The notes beneath the pieces were generated by a model. The model saw nothing but the letters and a program-made list of their open reading frames with translations, was not told where the DNA came from and ran no database searches. 64,000 bases of DNA from positions 147,634,961 through 147,698,960 of the forward strand of contig OZ038382.1 of the NCBI GenBank assembly GCA_964036045.1, in the 5' to 3' direction. Origin of the DNA: Eutreptiella sp. 'Long Island Sound 2002' (taxonomy: Eukaryota; Euglenozoa; Euglenophyceae; Eutreptiales; Eutreptiaceae). This document shows, piece after piece, positions 31,482 to 42,900 of the stretch; position 1 is the first letter of the stretch; each line of letters starts with the position of its first letter. The position numbers and the translations under genes are program-made.

Positions 31482-33387
31482 GGGTCAGATTTCATCAGTA
31501 AAGGTTTTGTTGCTTCCGCAATTTTAATATCATACACTCGCAAAATTAATCCGATTTTTTCAGACTTTCAGATTCGGATTTTGGACTTTGACATCGCCGC
31601 ACTCGATATGATGAATCTCGAGTGGTCATACATTTTTCCCCCGATCACGAATCAACCTTCCTTTTGTTGTGCCCTTCATTTTGCTTGGAGTTATAGTCGA
31701 AACAAAAGTGATTGGTGAGACCACTTTGAAGAATCATATCTCCGGCTCACGGCAAGGAATATCAATATCGAGAATTGGGTTGGAACCGCCATGGTCTCAA
31801 CTTAATTTAGGAAGCATCAAACGCCTTTGGTGTGTACACATGCCCGGTATAGCAAGGGATAATGGTCAAGAGGGTAGAAAGTGATATAGAACTCTTGGAC
31901 CGTGCAACCGAATATTTTATTGCGACTTTCGAGTGTACCGCATGAGTGTTGGGGTTGCATAGCAACTTTCATTGGGTTCCTACCTATTTTTAACGTGAAG
32001 TTATGTCCATGGAGGGGCATGGCATATCATGGTGGGAGCCACTTTTTGAGGGTATGTGTTATATGCATGGTATGTGCTTCGATATGCTCACGCCCATGTT
32101 CTATATCTCCGTTTGTAGGAAGATATATGGAGTCATACGTGGCAAGGGCTTCGCCCATGTCCCAATGGTGAACTCCATAGCGCTAGACTAAGTCTACCGC
32201 TCATATAGTGCATGTGGGAGGGCTTACGGAGCGACCCTCAAGCGCCACTATCAATTTTCCCATTTTCATGGTGCATGTTGGGAGGAGGTTCGAAGGTGTC
32301 CCTATGCGTCCATGTGGGGATCCAAGTGGGGGGATTGTTTGCAAATGGTCACAAGCAATTGTGTTTTGAATCATATGTTGACACCATGGGTGAGCGAAGT
32401 TATATACTATTGTAGTTATCTTGAATTTGGCATTATTTGCATGTTTTTGACCTCATTTTATGCTCATTTTTGTATTTTATGTGCTCAACTGGTCGGCTAA
32501 CAGTAAAGTGCCTAGGGATCCGTGAACTATGGTATGTTGCTTATATGTTGGCATATGCTTCGGTGTTGTACCTCACCATATGCCGAATCAGGTGGTCACT
32601 TTGGCTTGGCACACGAGGCCTCACAAAATTAGGTCTCAAATTCATGATATGACTTGTGAAGCATGTCATGTACATAACCGGAGGGGTTTGGGAGCCAATG
32701 ATGGGATATTCTTGGGCATGGACCTTTGGTCTATATCGCCCTTGTATATTACTTTCCGGTTTGACACATGCATGGAGCATATGAACATTTGCCGTATGCA
32801 TTTTTGAGTATATAATTGACTTTTGGGCATAATGGTGTGATTTGCCTGATTTTGCCATGTTGTGAGGTCATCTTCATGGGGCAGTTCTCTAAGCCCAATC
32901 GACTCCAAGTCCAACCAAGGTTATGTCAGGGTAGGGCATGGTCCTGAGTGCCAATCTAGGCCATGACACGCCACCTCCCCTTTTGGGCTAGGATTTGGAG
33001 GCTTGGGAGTGAACACATTTTTGGGGTTTATGTAGTGATTTTTGACACATGGCATTCAGCCATCTCATTTGACCTGGTTCAGGGCAATATGTTGGTGAGT
33101 CAAGGGAAGGTCTTGAGTCCAGGGAATGAGGAGTTTATGGCTGTGAATGTGTATGTTTACCTCTTTCCCCAACCTTGCTTTATTTGTGTTCATATGCCAA
33201 TTTCAGGGCTTTCCTCTTTGGTGCAATTCTTGTACATGCCCGCCACCGTGAGACAACCGGTGTGCTGAACGGAAGCCCGCAGTGTGGTAGGGGTTATTGC
33301 TGTATTTGTGGGATCTGGTTGCTGTTCAGGGTTGAAGGAGGATTACATTTTCTATATTTTTGGATTTTGGACCCTGGATTTTAAGAA
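31482..33387 (+). repeat. G2 LTR, copy a, second part, with leader
   Basis: AT-richer, non-coding sequence that aligns to the reverse strand of 39994-40874 and 47842-49239 and to the reverse of 60460-61060. With 11440-11803 it gives about 2.27 kb up to the gag ATG. I could not place the exact LTR/leader border: no TG...CA end plus primer site is obvious in all copies. A small deletion relative to the other copies lies near 33265-33300. Confidence 0.75.
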
Positions 33388-33473
33388 ATGCAATCGCTGA
33401 TCAGGAGCAAGTCAGCAGGGGTGACAGGCGGAAGGGGAACAGCAGGGGCCGGTCCTGGTAGGGACCTTCTTTA
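33388..33473 (+). pseudogene. gag: First 29 codons of a G2 gag, truncated
   Basis: The ATG at 33388 opens MQSLIRSKSAGVTGG..., a clear homologue of the G2b and G2c gag starts (MQNLVRSKT...). It ends in the shared GAGPGRDLLY segment at 33473. The next base belongs to pol of G2b on the opposite strand. Gag therefore sits downstream of an LTR whose other side is pol, a tandem or permuted arrangement. Confidence 0.7.
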
Positions 33474-36400
33474 CTTGGCCAGTTCTGTACGGTTTGCCAT
33501 CACCACAAAGCACTTGACCCCTCGTGCTCCTTAGCCTTCTCCATCTCGATGATGCGCTTGGCCTCCTCCGTCTCCTCGGCGTCCCCATGGCTGGATATGT
33601 CCATCCAAGCCTTGCCCGCGGGGTAGGCCCATCGACTGAGGCAATCCGCCACAGTGTTGTCCTTCCCCGGGACGTATACGACGCTGAGGTCAAACTTGGC
33701 GAACGTCTCATGCCATCGGGCCCTTCTTGCCGCCGGTCCCGAGGGGGTGTCGACGTGCTCCTTGTGCCAGCTCTGCAAGGACTGATGGTCCGTAAAAACC
33801 ACCACCGGTTGTAATCCGATGTGGCCAGACCACTTCCTGAGCGCACAAACAATGGCGTACGTCTCCTTCTCCCTCGCGGTCCAGGTTCGACGTTGGCCCT
33901 CGGCCAGGATCCGGCTCCAAAACGCCACGGGTACGTGCGACCCGTCATCCCGGACCTGCTCGAGGACTGCCCCCACAGCATAGTCCGAGGCGTCCGTCTG
34001 TAGCACGAATCCCTTGTCCGGGTCCACCAGGAATAGCCCCAGCTGCCCCAGGAGTCGCTCCTTCAGGCGGCTGAACGCATCTTCGGCCTCAGGGGTCCAG
34101 GCAAGCTTCTTCTTACTCTCCTTCCGGCCATCAAACTTGCCCACCTGCAGCATCTTGTGCAGCGGTCCCGACAGTTCTGCATACATCCGGACATAGCCCG
34201 AATAGTAATTGCAGAACCCCATGAAGGATCGGAGTTCGCTGATGGTCTGGGGCTTCTCCCAGTGGTGCCGGGACGCCAGCTTCCCAGGCATGGGACGGCG
34301 TTGCCCGTGACCAACCACGTGACCAGCAAACTCCACTTCCTTCACGAAGAGCGAGGCTTTGGTGGGCTTGCACACCATGTTGTGCTTGTCCAGCTCGCTG
34401 AGCACTCGGCGCAGATCCTTCTCATGCGCTTCGATGAGCTCGTCCTCAGTCATGTCCTCCGTGCCGGACCCGATGATGATGTCATCCACAAAGGGGTCGG
34501 CACAGTCCCAGACAGGACCGAGTAGGTCCTCCATCATGCGCTGGAAAGCGGCATTGCCATTCTTGGCGCCCATAGGCACCACTTTCCACTGCATGGGCCC
34601 CAGCGGCGTCGACATCGCTGTGCAAGGCCTGGAGTCCGGGTGTAGCGGCATCTGGTGATAGCCGTGTTTAAGGTCTAACACCGTGAAGATCCGCTTTTTT
34701 TGTTGTTTTTGGAGGATGGTGTCGATCAGGGGAAGTGAGTACGAGTTGTGCTCGGTTTGCCCGTTCAAACCTCTGTAATCAACCACCGACCTCCACCTGC
34801 CCTTCTCTTTCTTGGGCACGATGAAGGCTGGGCTGGCCCACTCACTGTCGGAGGGTTCGATCCAGCCCCGCTCAATAAACTCGGCCAACAACTTCTTCAT
34901 GGCCTCGGCCCGATCGCCCTGAAGTTGGTACTCCCGATGACGATAGATCTTGGGGTTTGGCTTCAGTTTGATCCTCGCTGTGCCAAACCTCCCGGAATCT
35001 GGAGGGTTCTTGTTGGCGACACCACTGAATAGCCGCGGATAGGCATTTATCAGCCTCTCCTTCAGCTCGGCGACCTTCGGGTTCTCCTGGGCCTCTTCAG
35101 CCGCTTGCTTGGGTATCGATACAACCGACCCCACTGCAGTATAGGCCTCTTCCGGGTCCGAGTCTGACTTCTCCTCGTCGGATATGCCGTCTTCATCGTC
35201 GTGGGGAGCTCTTCCAGCCGATAATCTTCGGAAATTTGCGGCATCTGCCTGGTTCTTGTCGCTACCGGCTCCCATTCTTGGAAAATTCCACGTCGGCGGG
35301 TCCGACCCAACCGGACCATCATATTGGTCCGCGATGTGATCCATGACCCTCGCCACGAACCTATCCTTCTCGTACCTGCCGGTGACCAACCTCTTGCCAT
35401 CCCACCAATGCAGAGATGTGACCATGGCCCGCCTCTTCTTGGCTGCCACCCGGTCGTGCATCCCCATCCGCATGTAGCTGACGACGTGGTCGATCTTGGG
35501 GTGGGACAGGACGTCAATGCCATCCATTGGCTGATCCGTCCCCGCCTTGGGCTCAAACATGACCTTCATGGGCACTGCCTCCACCCTATGGATGAATGCT
35601 TCATCACCCGTGGGCTGGGCTTGCGCCCCATTCACCAGGAAAGCCTTGGTACCCCATGCTTGACCCGGGCAGGGCATTGATACACCCTTGGCGTCGATGA
35701 ACAGCTCCTCCTCTGGCCCGAATGACATCTCGTTCAGGGTGATGGAATCCAGCGTCGATTTGAGACCTTCCAGCGGACATGGGGTGGATCCTATGCCGGT
35801 TATAATCAGGATCCCCTTCGCCCTATCCGGGACGGTCTTCTCCACCGTACGTCTGGTATTTTCCAGGGAGCCATGCCAAAACATGGGCCCCCACTCCTTC
35901 AAACCCCAATGCCTGTGCCAGGCTGAGTCTCCTCGATGCCAATGCCTCCTACACTTCCGCAAAAGTAGGGCATCCCAGAAAGCGAAGACATCCGTCTCGG
36001 GCGCTTCGGCTCCCAGCGTCTGGATCATCCTGGCATACGACTGCGGCACCATTCCATACTCCGTGAGCTGAACTCCGCGGTCTTCTCTGGACTTGGCACC
36101 CACAGCTTGCACCGCTTGGACGATCTGATCCTCTTCCTCAGCATTCCATTGGGATGATCCGCATGCATAGTCCGTGGACAGCCATGTAAGGCATTCATTA
36201 TGCTCCCGGACCAGCGTTGCACGATGGGGAAGGGCTCCAATGGCGTTGGCCACCATGAAGTCATACCCCATGATCATATCCCAATCTGTAATGTTGGCCA
36301 CATAGAAGTTCCCGGATAGAGTGCTTCTCTTCGCCCAATCAGGGCGGTTCAAGCGCTCATGCTCCCAGAATTCCATACTGATAGTGGCCTCATGGGTGCT

Positions 36401-36916
36401 ACCACCCATAATCTCTCCATTGGCCACCTTCAGCCGTACCGGTCTACGGCTGGGCTGCAGGGATTCCTCCTTGAACAACCCTCTCCGGACCAGGCTCACC
36501 TGGGCACCCGTATCCACCAAAACATCCACCACCAACTCCTCTTGTCCGCACCGTACACGCACCTTCAAGTGCAACTGCCGCTCGTCACCCTGCGGTGTAT
36601 GGACGACTCTCAGGGCATGCAATTCTAGCACATCCGGGTGCGTCAGGACTTCGAGGGTATGGTCACGGATTGTGTAGATCTTGGGCTGGTCCTGCCCGTC
36701 CATGGGGCTCTCCGTGGTCGCTCCTTCCTTCTTGCCACGTCCCTTGCCCACATACACTTCCCTTGGCAGGGCGCTCCAGGGGTTGAGAGTGGCGAAACTC
36801 AGTGGTTTTGGCTCTTCTGGAGCCTTCTTCGGCACCCGATGTGCCTTCGCTTTCTCTAGGATTCCACTGATTTTCGGAGGAGAGACCTCCGGGTTCCCAC
36901 TCCCGTGGGGGCTCCT
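33474..36916 (-). pseudogene. pol: Pol of chromovirus G2 (copy b), truncated before integrase
   Basis: Long open frame on the minus strand, in the same frame as gag after the amber codon. The protease has DTGAQVSLV (about 36505). The RT has the full first blocks (SVVDYRGLNGQ, VLDLKHGYHQMPL) and PFVDDI (about 34480). RNase H keeps its TDASDYAVG Asp (about 33980) and TDHQSL. The region before the protease is unassigned. The copy loses one G in a G run near 33520, shifting the frame at the very end. It stops being homologous after LAK at 33474, so the integrase and chromodomain are absent. This is the best preserved G2 protease-RT-RNase H in the window. Confidence 0.88.
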
Positions 36917-36919
36917 CTA
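36876..36919 (-). promoter_or_regulatory. Gag-pol amber codon with downstream hairpins (G2b)
   Basis: TAG at 36919-36917 is the only stop between the zinc-knuckle end of gag and pol in this frame. The next codons are AGG AGC. GAGGAG (36917-36912, starting with the G of the stop) can pair with CTCCTC (36882-36877). Inside, CCCAC/GTGGG with a GGGA loop forms at 36909-36896. The layout resembles the G1 site. Confidence 0.5.
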
Positions 36920-39900
36920 GACATGGCCAGCCGCAGCTCCCTCCTGCTGCGATCCGCTCAGACTTTGTCCACCATGTTGCTGGGCTTTGAGTTCCTCCAA
37001 CGTCCTCAACATGTCCTCAGCAACCTCCTCGATCAACCTCATGCGTCGGTCTGGGCCGGGTCCTCCGACATAGCCTTTTCCTCCGCCTTTCCCTTGGCCC
37101 TTTCCTTGGCCTTTTCCACCGTCTCCGCCCTTTGCCTTCGAATCAGCAATTCGTTGCTCCTTGGGCTTCTTGTCGGGATGGGCGGCGAAGTAGGTCTTCT
37201 TGTCCTCCTCATATACCTTGCAATGCTGGTGGTCATGTGCATGGTTGTTCCCCTTGCCGTAGCAGACCCAGCAACCGTCGTGCTGTGATCTGTACTCGCG
37301 GAACGAGAGCGGCGGGTTCCCGATCCTCCGCGGTTCTCTGCGGTTCTTGGTCCTTGGGTCCAGGCGGTTCCACCTGGACCTGTCCTGCCCATTCTCCTTC
37401 ATATTGTGCGCTACGAACGCGAAGAAGTGGGCTTCTTCATGATCCTCTGGGGTGGTCGCGGGCCAGAGATCTTGGCCACTTCCACTCTCTTCCTCCGCGG
37501 TGCCGTCCGTGTCCCCCTTGACCTCTCGGTGGTGGCGATCTTCTCGATGACCTCGATGTCCTTGGCCTTGTCGATCCTGCACGTGAGCCTCGTTCTTGGC
37601 GTTGAGCTTCAGCTCCACCGTGATGTACTTCACGATCTCGTCCAGGCTCATGCGGGCGAAGATGACCTGCATCCTCAGCGTCTCTCCGCGCCTCCATCCC
37701 ACGTTGTTGAGGCACATCAGCCTTTCCCCATGGTATTGCCGAATACCTCAACGTAGACGGCGTTCTTCAACCCCAACATTCGGCTGGGCTCGCGGAGGTT
37801 TCGCCGGAAAAACTCAATTATTCCGGCGTGGGTGTCCTGCGATGCCATGATCCGTACGGCCACGCGCTTCTTTGCTCTCTTCTTCTCCTTGTCCTCCACT
37901 CGCCTCTTCCAGTGGCCGGGGAGGACGTCCTTCAGCAGGTGTCGGATCTCGCTGGCCTCATTCCAGTCCTCCACCAGCTTGAGGCTTCTTCGGTACTTGC
38001 GGATGTACTGATTATATTCCCGGACCCTCAGTTCCCCGCGCTCCAGCGGCAGCGGAATGGACCACAAATCCTCCAACTTCTGGTTTGGGGCGTCCACTCG
38101 CTCCTCGTCCTCCAGCCACTGGAGGCAGGCCTGCTCCGTCTGGATCAATCCCTCGCGGATCTGATCTCTGAGCTCCTCCTTCAGGTCCTGCGCCAGCCTG
38201 TGTGGGAATGTCCGACATACCCACTTGTCCCTTGGCGCTCCCTTCATCTCGCCGACGACCTCCTCGGCGAAGTCCTCCCAATCCAGGATGGGGTCATCCA
38301 GGTTGGAGGGATTGCCATCGTAATAGGGGATTTTGATTCCCCTGAGGTCGTCAATCCTGATGGCGTCTCCGACGTCTGCAGCCACCACTCCACCGACACG
38401 GATACCACCTGTGGCCGGGGGGTGTGAGTACACTCCCCGTACATCCCTCTCCTCCATGGAGTGCGGTCCAGTTGGGCCTGAACCCATGGGGTTTGGGATG
38501 CGGGAAGGACTTGCTCCACCGGCTGTCCATATCCCTGTAGTGGGGTCCTTGATACACAGGTTTCCGCCTGGATGGCCTCGACCATGTCCGTCGGCCCTTC
38601 CCATGGTTCGCCCCTGCATGGTCTGGTGTTGGATGTCCTCTTCCGCATAAACTGCATGGGCAGTCGTAGTGGTCGGTGGATCCTAGGCGGCATGGGACAT
38701 CTGTACCGTCAGGCTCCTCAGGTCCGTGGTTGCGTGCTCTTCCTGCATGGACCCAGCCGGTGCCGTATGCTCCCCGAGCATTATGGATCCGCTGAACATG
38801 GGAACAAACGGCAGCGCACCCGGGTCAACACGCGGATGCGCGTAAGGTGCCTCTGCAGGGCCACCCACGGGTTTCTCCATGGCGCTCCTGAGGGTCTTAA
38901 CCCGCTCCACCAGCTCTGCCGCTGCTAACTTTGCCGGGAGCTCCGGACCCGAGGCGAGGGGTTGTAACTCCTCTAGCCTTTTCAGGCGTCCCGACATGTC
39001 CTCCACCAGGTGGAGGAGGCTGTCCACCACTCGCTGCTGCTTCTGCAGGGCCATCTCCAGCTTCTCCCAGTACCGGTCCTGCTCCGCTCGCAGCTCCGCC
39101 ATGTCTCCCCCCGCTGCCGACTGGTCATCCAGGATCCCCGCGACGTCCTCCTCTAGGCCGTCCTTCACGTTGTCCAGGCGGTCGAGGTGCTGCACGATGG
39201 CGTCCATCCCCATCTTTGGGTACTTGCCGATGAGGAAGGATACGTGCTCGCAGTGGCACTCAACGTGCTTTCCACCTGATCCGGCGCATCCCACGGTTCC
39301 CGGCGCCTCGGACTCCTCGGCCATGGGTGTGTCGCCCATGCTATCCCGCGTTGGCTCCGTGTGCCGGGCTACAGTCGCCGTTCTGGCTCTGGTAGGCCTC
39401 TCCAACGCCTCGGCGTCATGCTCCAGGCTGGGTTCTGGGGCCGTGTGCGCCCTTGTGGGCGGTATGGCAATCTCCTCCAAGTCCGAAGGGAAAGCGGTCC
39501 GATAGCCATCGGAATGTCCCTCGGAATCTGCAGCTGACCACAGCCTGACCGGGCTGGGATCCGTCTCCATCGCCCTGGCTTCCGCCGCGGGTTTCGGGGA
39601 CCCGCGCTTCCGGTAACGCCGGGCTCTGCCGTTGCTGCCAGTCTCCTCCAACTGCTCCGCAGCGGAGCGGAGATTGCAAGCCTTGCGGCATTGCCTTTCA
39701 CACATGGAGGCCAGGTCCTCCATGTCTAGCCCATGTCCTGCAAGGGCTCTCCGTTCTGAGCATCTTCGCTCTTCTCGGGCTTCCCAGTCCGGCGTCGACT
39801 CCACGGACTCGACGATCTGCACCCGGGGCGTCCTTGGGCAGGGCTCATGAGGGCCCAAGTCCCCAGTGCGGCGGTAGGGGGCAGGTACCCCTCTGCTACC

Positions 39901-39993
39901 ATAAAGAAGGTCCCTACCAGGACCGGCCCCTGCTGTACCCCTTCCACCATTTCCTTCCACTCCTATGGTCTTGCTTCTCACCAGGTTCTGCAT
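36917..39993 (-). pseudogene. gag: Gag of chromovirus G2 (copy b)
   Basis: Three frames make up one gag. The start ATG is at 39993 (MQNLVRSKT). The N-terminal 436 codons include a predicted coiled coil (about 39190-38900, AELRAEQDRYWEKLEMALQK). An in-frame TAG (38685-38683) interrupts. The same frame then carries the capsid-like domain (about 38330-37950, IPYYDGNPSNLDDPILDWEDF), which resembles retrotransposon Gag capsids. At 37719-37715 the stop TGA overlaps an ATG (TGATG), and the protein continues one base back with the nucleocapsid. This has a Cys/His cluster CWVC...H...C (about 37270) and Gly/Lys repeats. The length is unusually great for a Ty3/gypsy Gag. The N-terminal half is duplicated in G2c. 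Confidence 0.8.
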
Positions 39994-40874
39994 GATCTTG
40001 CCCTATCCTGCACAATTTCCCACAAAAAATAGTAAAATATGGCTCCTTCACACAGATCCTGATCCCTGGCAATAACCAACCCCCAAGCACAATAGCTCCA
40101 ATCCAAACAATCCACACTGAGGGCTTCCAAGGGTGTTTGAGGTCCCGGGTTGACACTCAACAACTCCTTTCAACACGCTGGTCGTCTCACGGTGCACACG
40201 GAGAAACGGGCGTTGGGCATGTACATAGAATTGCACTAATAGAATAATGGAAAAAGAAGCCCTGAAATTGGCATATGAACACAAATCAAGCAACATTGGG
40301 GAAAGATGGAAACGTACACAATCACAGCCATAGACCCCTCATTCCCTGGACTCAGGACCTTCCCTTGACTTGCCAACATGATGCCCTGAACCCAGTCAAA
40401 TAGGATGGCTAAATGCCATGTGTCAAAGCCACTACACAAACCCCAAAAATGCGTTCCCTCCCAAGCCTCTAAATCCTAGCCCAATAGGGGAGGTGGCGTG
40501 TCATGGCCTAGAGTCGCACTCAGGACCATGCCCTACCCTGACATAACTTTGGTTGGACTTGGAGTCGATTGGGCTTGGAGAATTGCCTCATGAAGATGAC
40601 CTCACAACATAGCAAAATTAGGCAAATCACACCATAGTGCCCAAAATTCAATTATATATCAAATATGCATACGGCAAATGTTCAAATGCGCCATGCATGT
40701 GTTAAACCGGAAATTAAAATACAAGGGTGACATAGACCAAGGGTCCATGCCCAAGAATATCCCAACAATGGCTCCCAAACCCCTCCCGATATACACATGC
40801 CATGCTTCACAAGTCAACTCACGAATTTGAGACCTAATTTTGTGAGGCCTCGTGTGCCACGCCAAAGTGACCAC
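39994..40874 (-). repeat. G2 LTR/leader, copy b, partial
   Basis: Aligns almost base for base with 47842-48722 in the same orientation and with 32590-33387 in the opposite one. It lies directly upstream of the G2b gag. It is cut at 40874 by LINE-B: the other copies continue CTGATCCGGC, whereas here GTGACCACC follows. Confidence 0.85.
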
Positions 40875-40920
40875 GTGACCACCAGCCGCTGCCGCCACCA
40901 CACCCCTACATGGCGGATCC

Positions 40921-42900
40921 ATGGACGACGGGGGACCTCCCTCCCCCCCCCAGTACCAGGCGACACCACGCGAAGCCTCCCAGGACCCGCCGACGCCTCC
41001 TGACTGGCCCGACTCGAGCGATGAGGCCCGGTCCCGCAAACGGCGGCGCTCCCACTCCCCCCCCGCACGGCACACTCGCCCCCGTCGCCCACACTCCCCA
41101 CACCGCCACCGCGCCTCAACCACCCACTTGCGCCACTCCCGCTCCCCCAGGTGCCACCACAACCCCCCGGGACCCCGCCCCCGCCGCTCCCGCTCCCCCG
41201 GGCGCCACCACGAGCGCCACCGCCGCCCCATGTCCACCTCCCCCTCCCCCCTCCGGCCATACAAGACCCCAACCCCCAGCCCCCGCCGCCACCGCTCCCG
41301 CTCCCCCAGCTGCCGCCAGGCACGCCACCGCCGCCCCACGTCCACCTCCCCCTCCCCCCACGGGCCCCGCCGGGCTCCCCGTTCCCCCCGCCGCCCATAC
41401 CCATCCACCACCCCCAGCCCCCGCCACCACAACTCCCGCTCCCCCGGACCCCACCAAGCGCGCCACCGCCGCCCCATGTCCACCTCCCCCTCCCGTTCCC
41501 CCCTCCGCCCGTACCTGTCCTCCACCCCCAGCCCCCGCCACCGCCGCTCCCGCTCCCCCAGGCACCGCCACCCCCACCACCACCACAGGTCCACGTCCTC
41601 CCCCCGCCGCGCCAGGACCCCGGGCACGGACCCCTCCCCCCCCCAGGCCCCCGCCCACCTCGCCTGGTGGTCTGCCCCCACTTTGCAGGAGCTCCGCCGC
41701 TGGGTGAAGTGGATGGGGGGAGCGGGAACGCAAGATGGGCCGCACATGGTGCATACCTTCGAGGAGATGCGCACCCGCACCCCTGCCGACCCCAACGAGG
41801 CCGCCCCGGAGGCCATCATGCCGCAAGCGGCATGGGAGGCCCTCTTCCGTGATGCGGTCCAGGGCCTCCGCCCCCCCTACACCCCCCAAGCCCTCTGCCA
41901 ATGGCTCCAGGCCACCCACCCCCAGGCCTGGGCCATCGGTGCCCCCTCCCAACCCCGCCCCTCCCGCCACCAGCAGAACCAGGAAGGGGAAGGACAAGGG
42001 CAAGGGGAGGGCAAGGGACACCGAGGGGCACTCAGGCAAGAGGGCACGGAAGGGCCCCAAGTGAGGGCAGGCACCCATAGGGACAGGGCGCCGGAAGTGA
42101 CACCACATGGGGGCAGGAAACCACCGAAGAACCAGGAAGGGGCAGGAGCGGGGACCAAGGCGCGGAGGAAAAGGGCACCACGGCAAACGCCACGACCCAC
42201 ACCCAGGAAGGGCATACCACGACGGGGGGACCAGCGCCGCCCCGCCCTCACCGAACGCCGCACGACTCCCGGGGGCGCACCCCCCAACACGCACAGCCGA
42301 AGCAAGCATCGGACGCCGTACGAATCACACCAGCGCACACCCACCAGCCACCGGAAACCACACGGGGGATGGAGGGCACACCTACACGGGGAGAACGGGC
42401 CACACCCACAGAGGAAGCCACAGGAAACGCCGCTGCACGGCGCACCACCACGCCCTCACCGCCAGGCCACGACCCCGGCCGCCACAAGGGCCACCTCACA
42501 GGCACCGGAAGGGGACGAAGGCAAGGCCACAGCGACCAGGGCTAGGGACCGGAACCCCCAGAGCACACGGGACCAAGGCACAGGCCCCGAAGGAGGGCCA
42601 CCCCACGGACGCCTACCCGACCCACCAGCCCGAGCGGCACGCCTAGGCCCCCACAGCACGGACCCAGCGAGACACCCACACCTAACCGCACCCCCAAGCC
42701 ACCAGCCAGCCACACTCTGGCCCGCACTCCGCACCACGACACAGGCCAGGCTGACCTCCACTGACCCACCACGGCACAACGCGAGACCACGGCACACCGC
42801 ACCACAGCGCGCCACAGTGCAACGCGCCACAGCACGACGCGACGCGACGCGGCACAGAGCGGCACAACACGGCACGACTGACCCTAACCTGAAGGACTAA
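40921..42900 (+). CDS. LINE-B RS-repeat protein, relative of LINE-A ORF4
   Basis: Intact 659-codon frame from ATG 40921. The N-terminus is acidic and Pro-rich (MDDGGPPSPPQYQ). Then come several imperfect repeats of an Arg/Ser/His/Pro unit (HRRSRSP..., RHRRPMSTSPS) from about 41040 to 41610, like the RS domains of splicing factors. A compact region with Trp residues follows (about 41660-41930, LRRWVKWMGGAG, AAWEALFRDAVQGL, ALCQWLQATHPQAW). Its spacing parallels the C-terminal domain of LINE-A ORF4. The Gly/Lys/Gln-rich (GQGEGKG) and basic tail is low complexity, so the true end is uncertain. I regard it as a retroelement RNP protein rather than a host SR protein. Confidence 0.5.
   Translation: MDDGGPPSPPQYQATPREASQDPPTPPDWPDSSDEARSRKRRRSHSPPARHTRPRRPHSPHRHRASTTHLRHSRSPRCHHNPPGPRPRRSRSPGRHHERHRRPMSTSPSPLRPYKTPTPSPRRHRSRSPSCRQARHRRPTSTSPSPHGPRRAPRSPRRPYPSTTPSPRHHNSRSPGPHQARHRRPMSTSPSRSPLRPYLSSTPSPRHRRSRSPRHRHPHHHHRSTSSPRRARTPGTDPSPPQAPAHLAWWSAPTLQELRRWVKWMGGAGTQDGPHMVHTFEEMRTRTPADPNEAAPEAIMPQAAWEALFRDAVQGLRPPYTPQALCQWLQATHPQAWAIGAPSQPRPSRHQQNQEGEGQGQGEGKGHRGALRQEGTEGPQVRAGTHRDRAPEVTPHGGRKPPKNQEGAGAGTKARRKRAPRQTPRPTPRKGIPRRGDQRRPALTERRTTPGGAPPNTHSRSKHRTPYESHQRTPTSHRKPHGGWRAHLHGENGPHPQRKPQETPLHGAPPRPHRQATTPAATRATSQAPEGDEGKATATRARDRNPQSTRDQGTGPEGGPPHGRLPDPPARAARLGPHSTDPARHPHLTAPPSHQPATLWPALRTTTQARLTSTDPPRHNARPRHTAPQRATVQRATARRDATRHRAAQHGTTDPNLKD

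Noticed and set aside
33441-39936. Terminal inverted repeats of a DNA transposon (about 33-bp match in opposite orientation)
   Set aside because: The repeat is the coding start of G2 gag and is explained by two convergent G2 copies; no transposase is present.
41040-41610. CRISPR-like or satellite array
   Set aside because: The repeats are irregular, coding in frame for Arg/Ser/Pro units, and without unique spacers.
40921-42900. Host SR splicing factor
   Set aside because: There is an RS-like region but no RRM. It lies in a GC-rich block with a retroelement tail, and the plan matches LINE-A ORF4.
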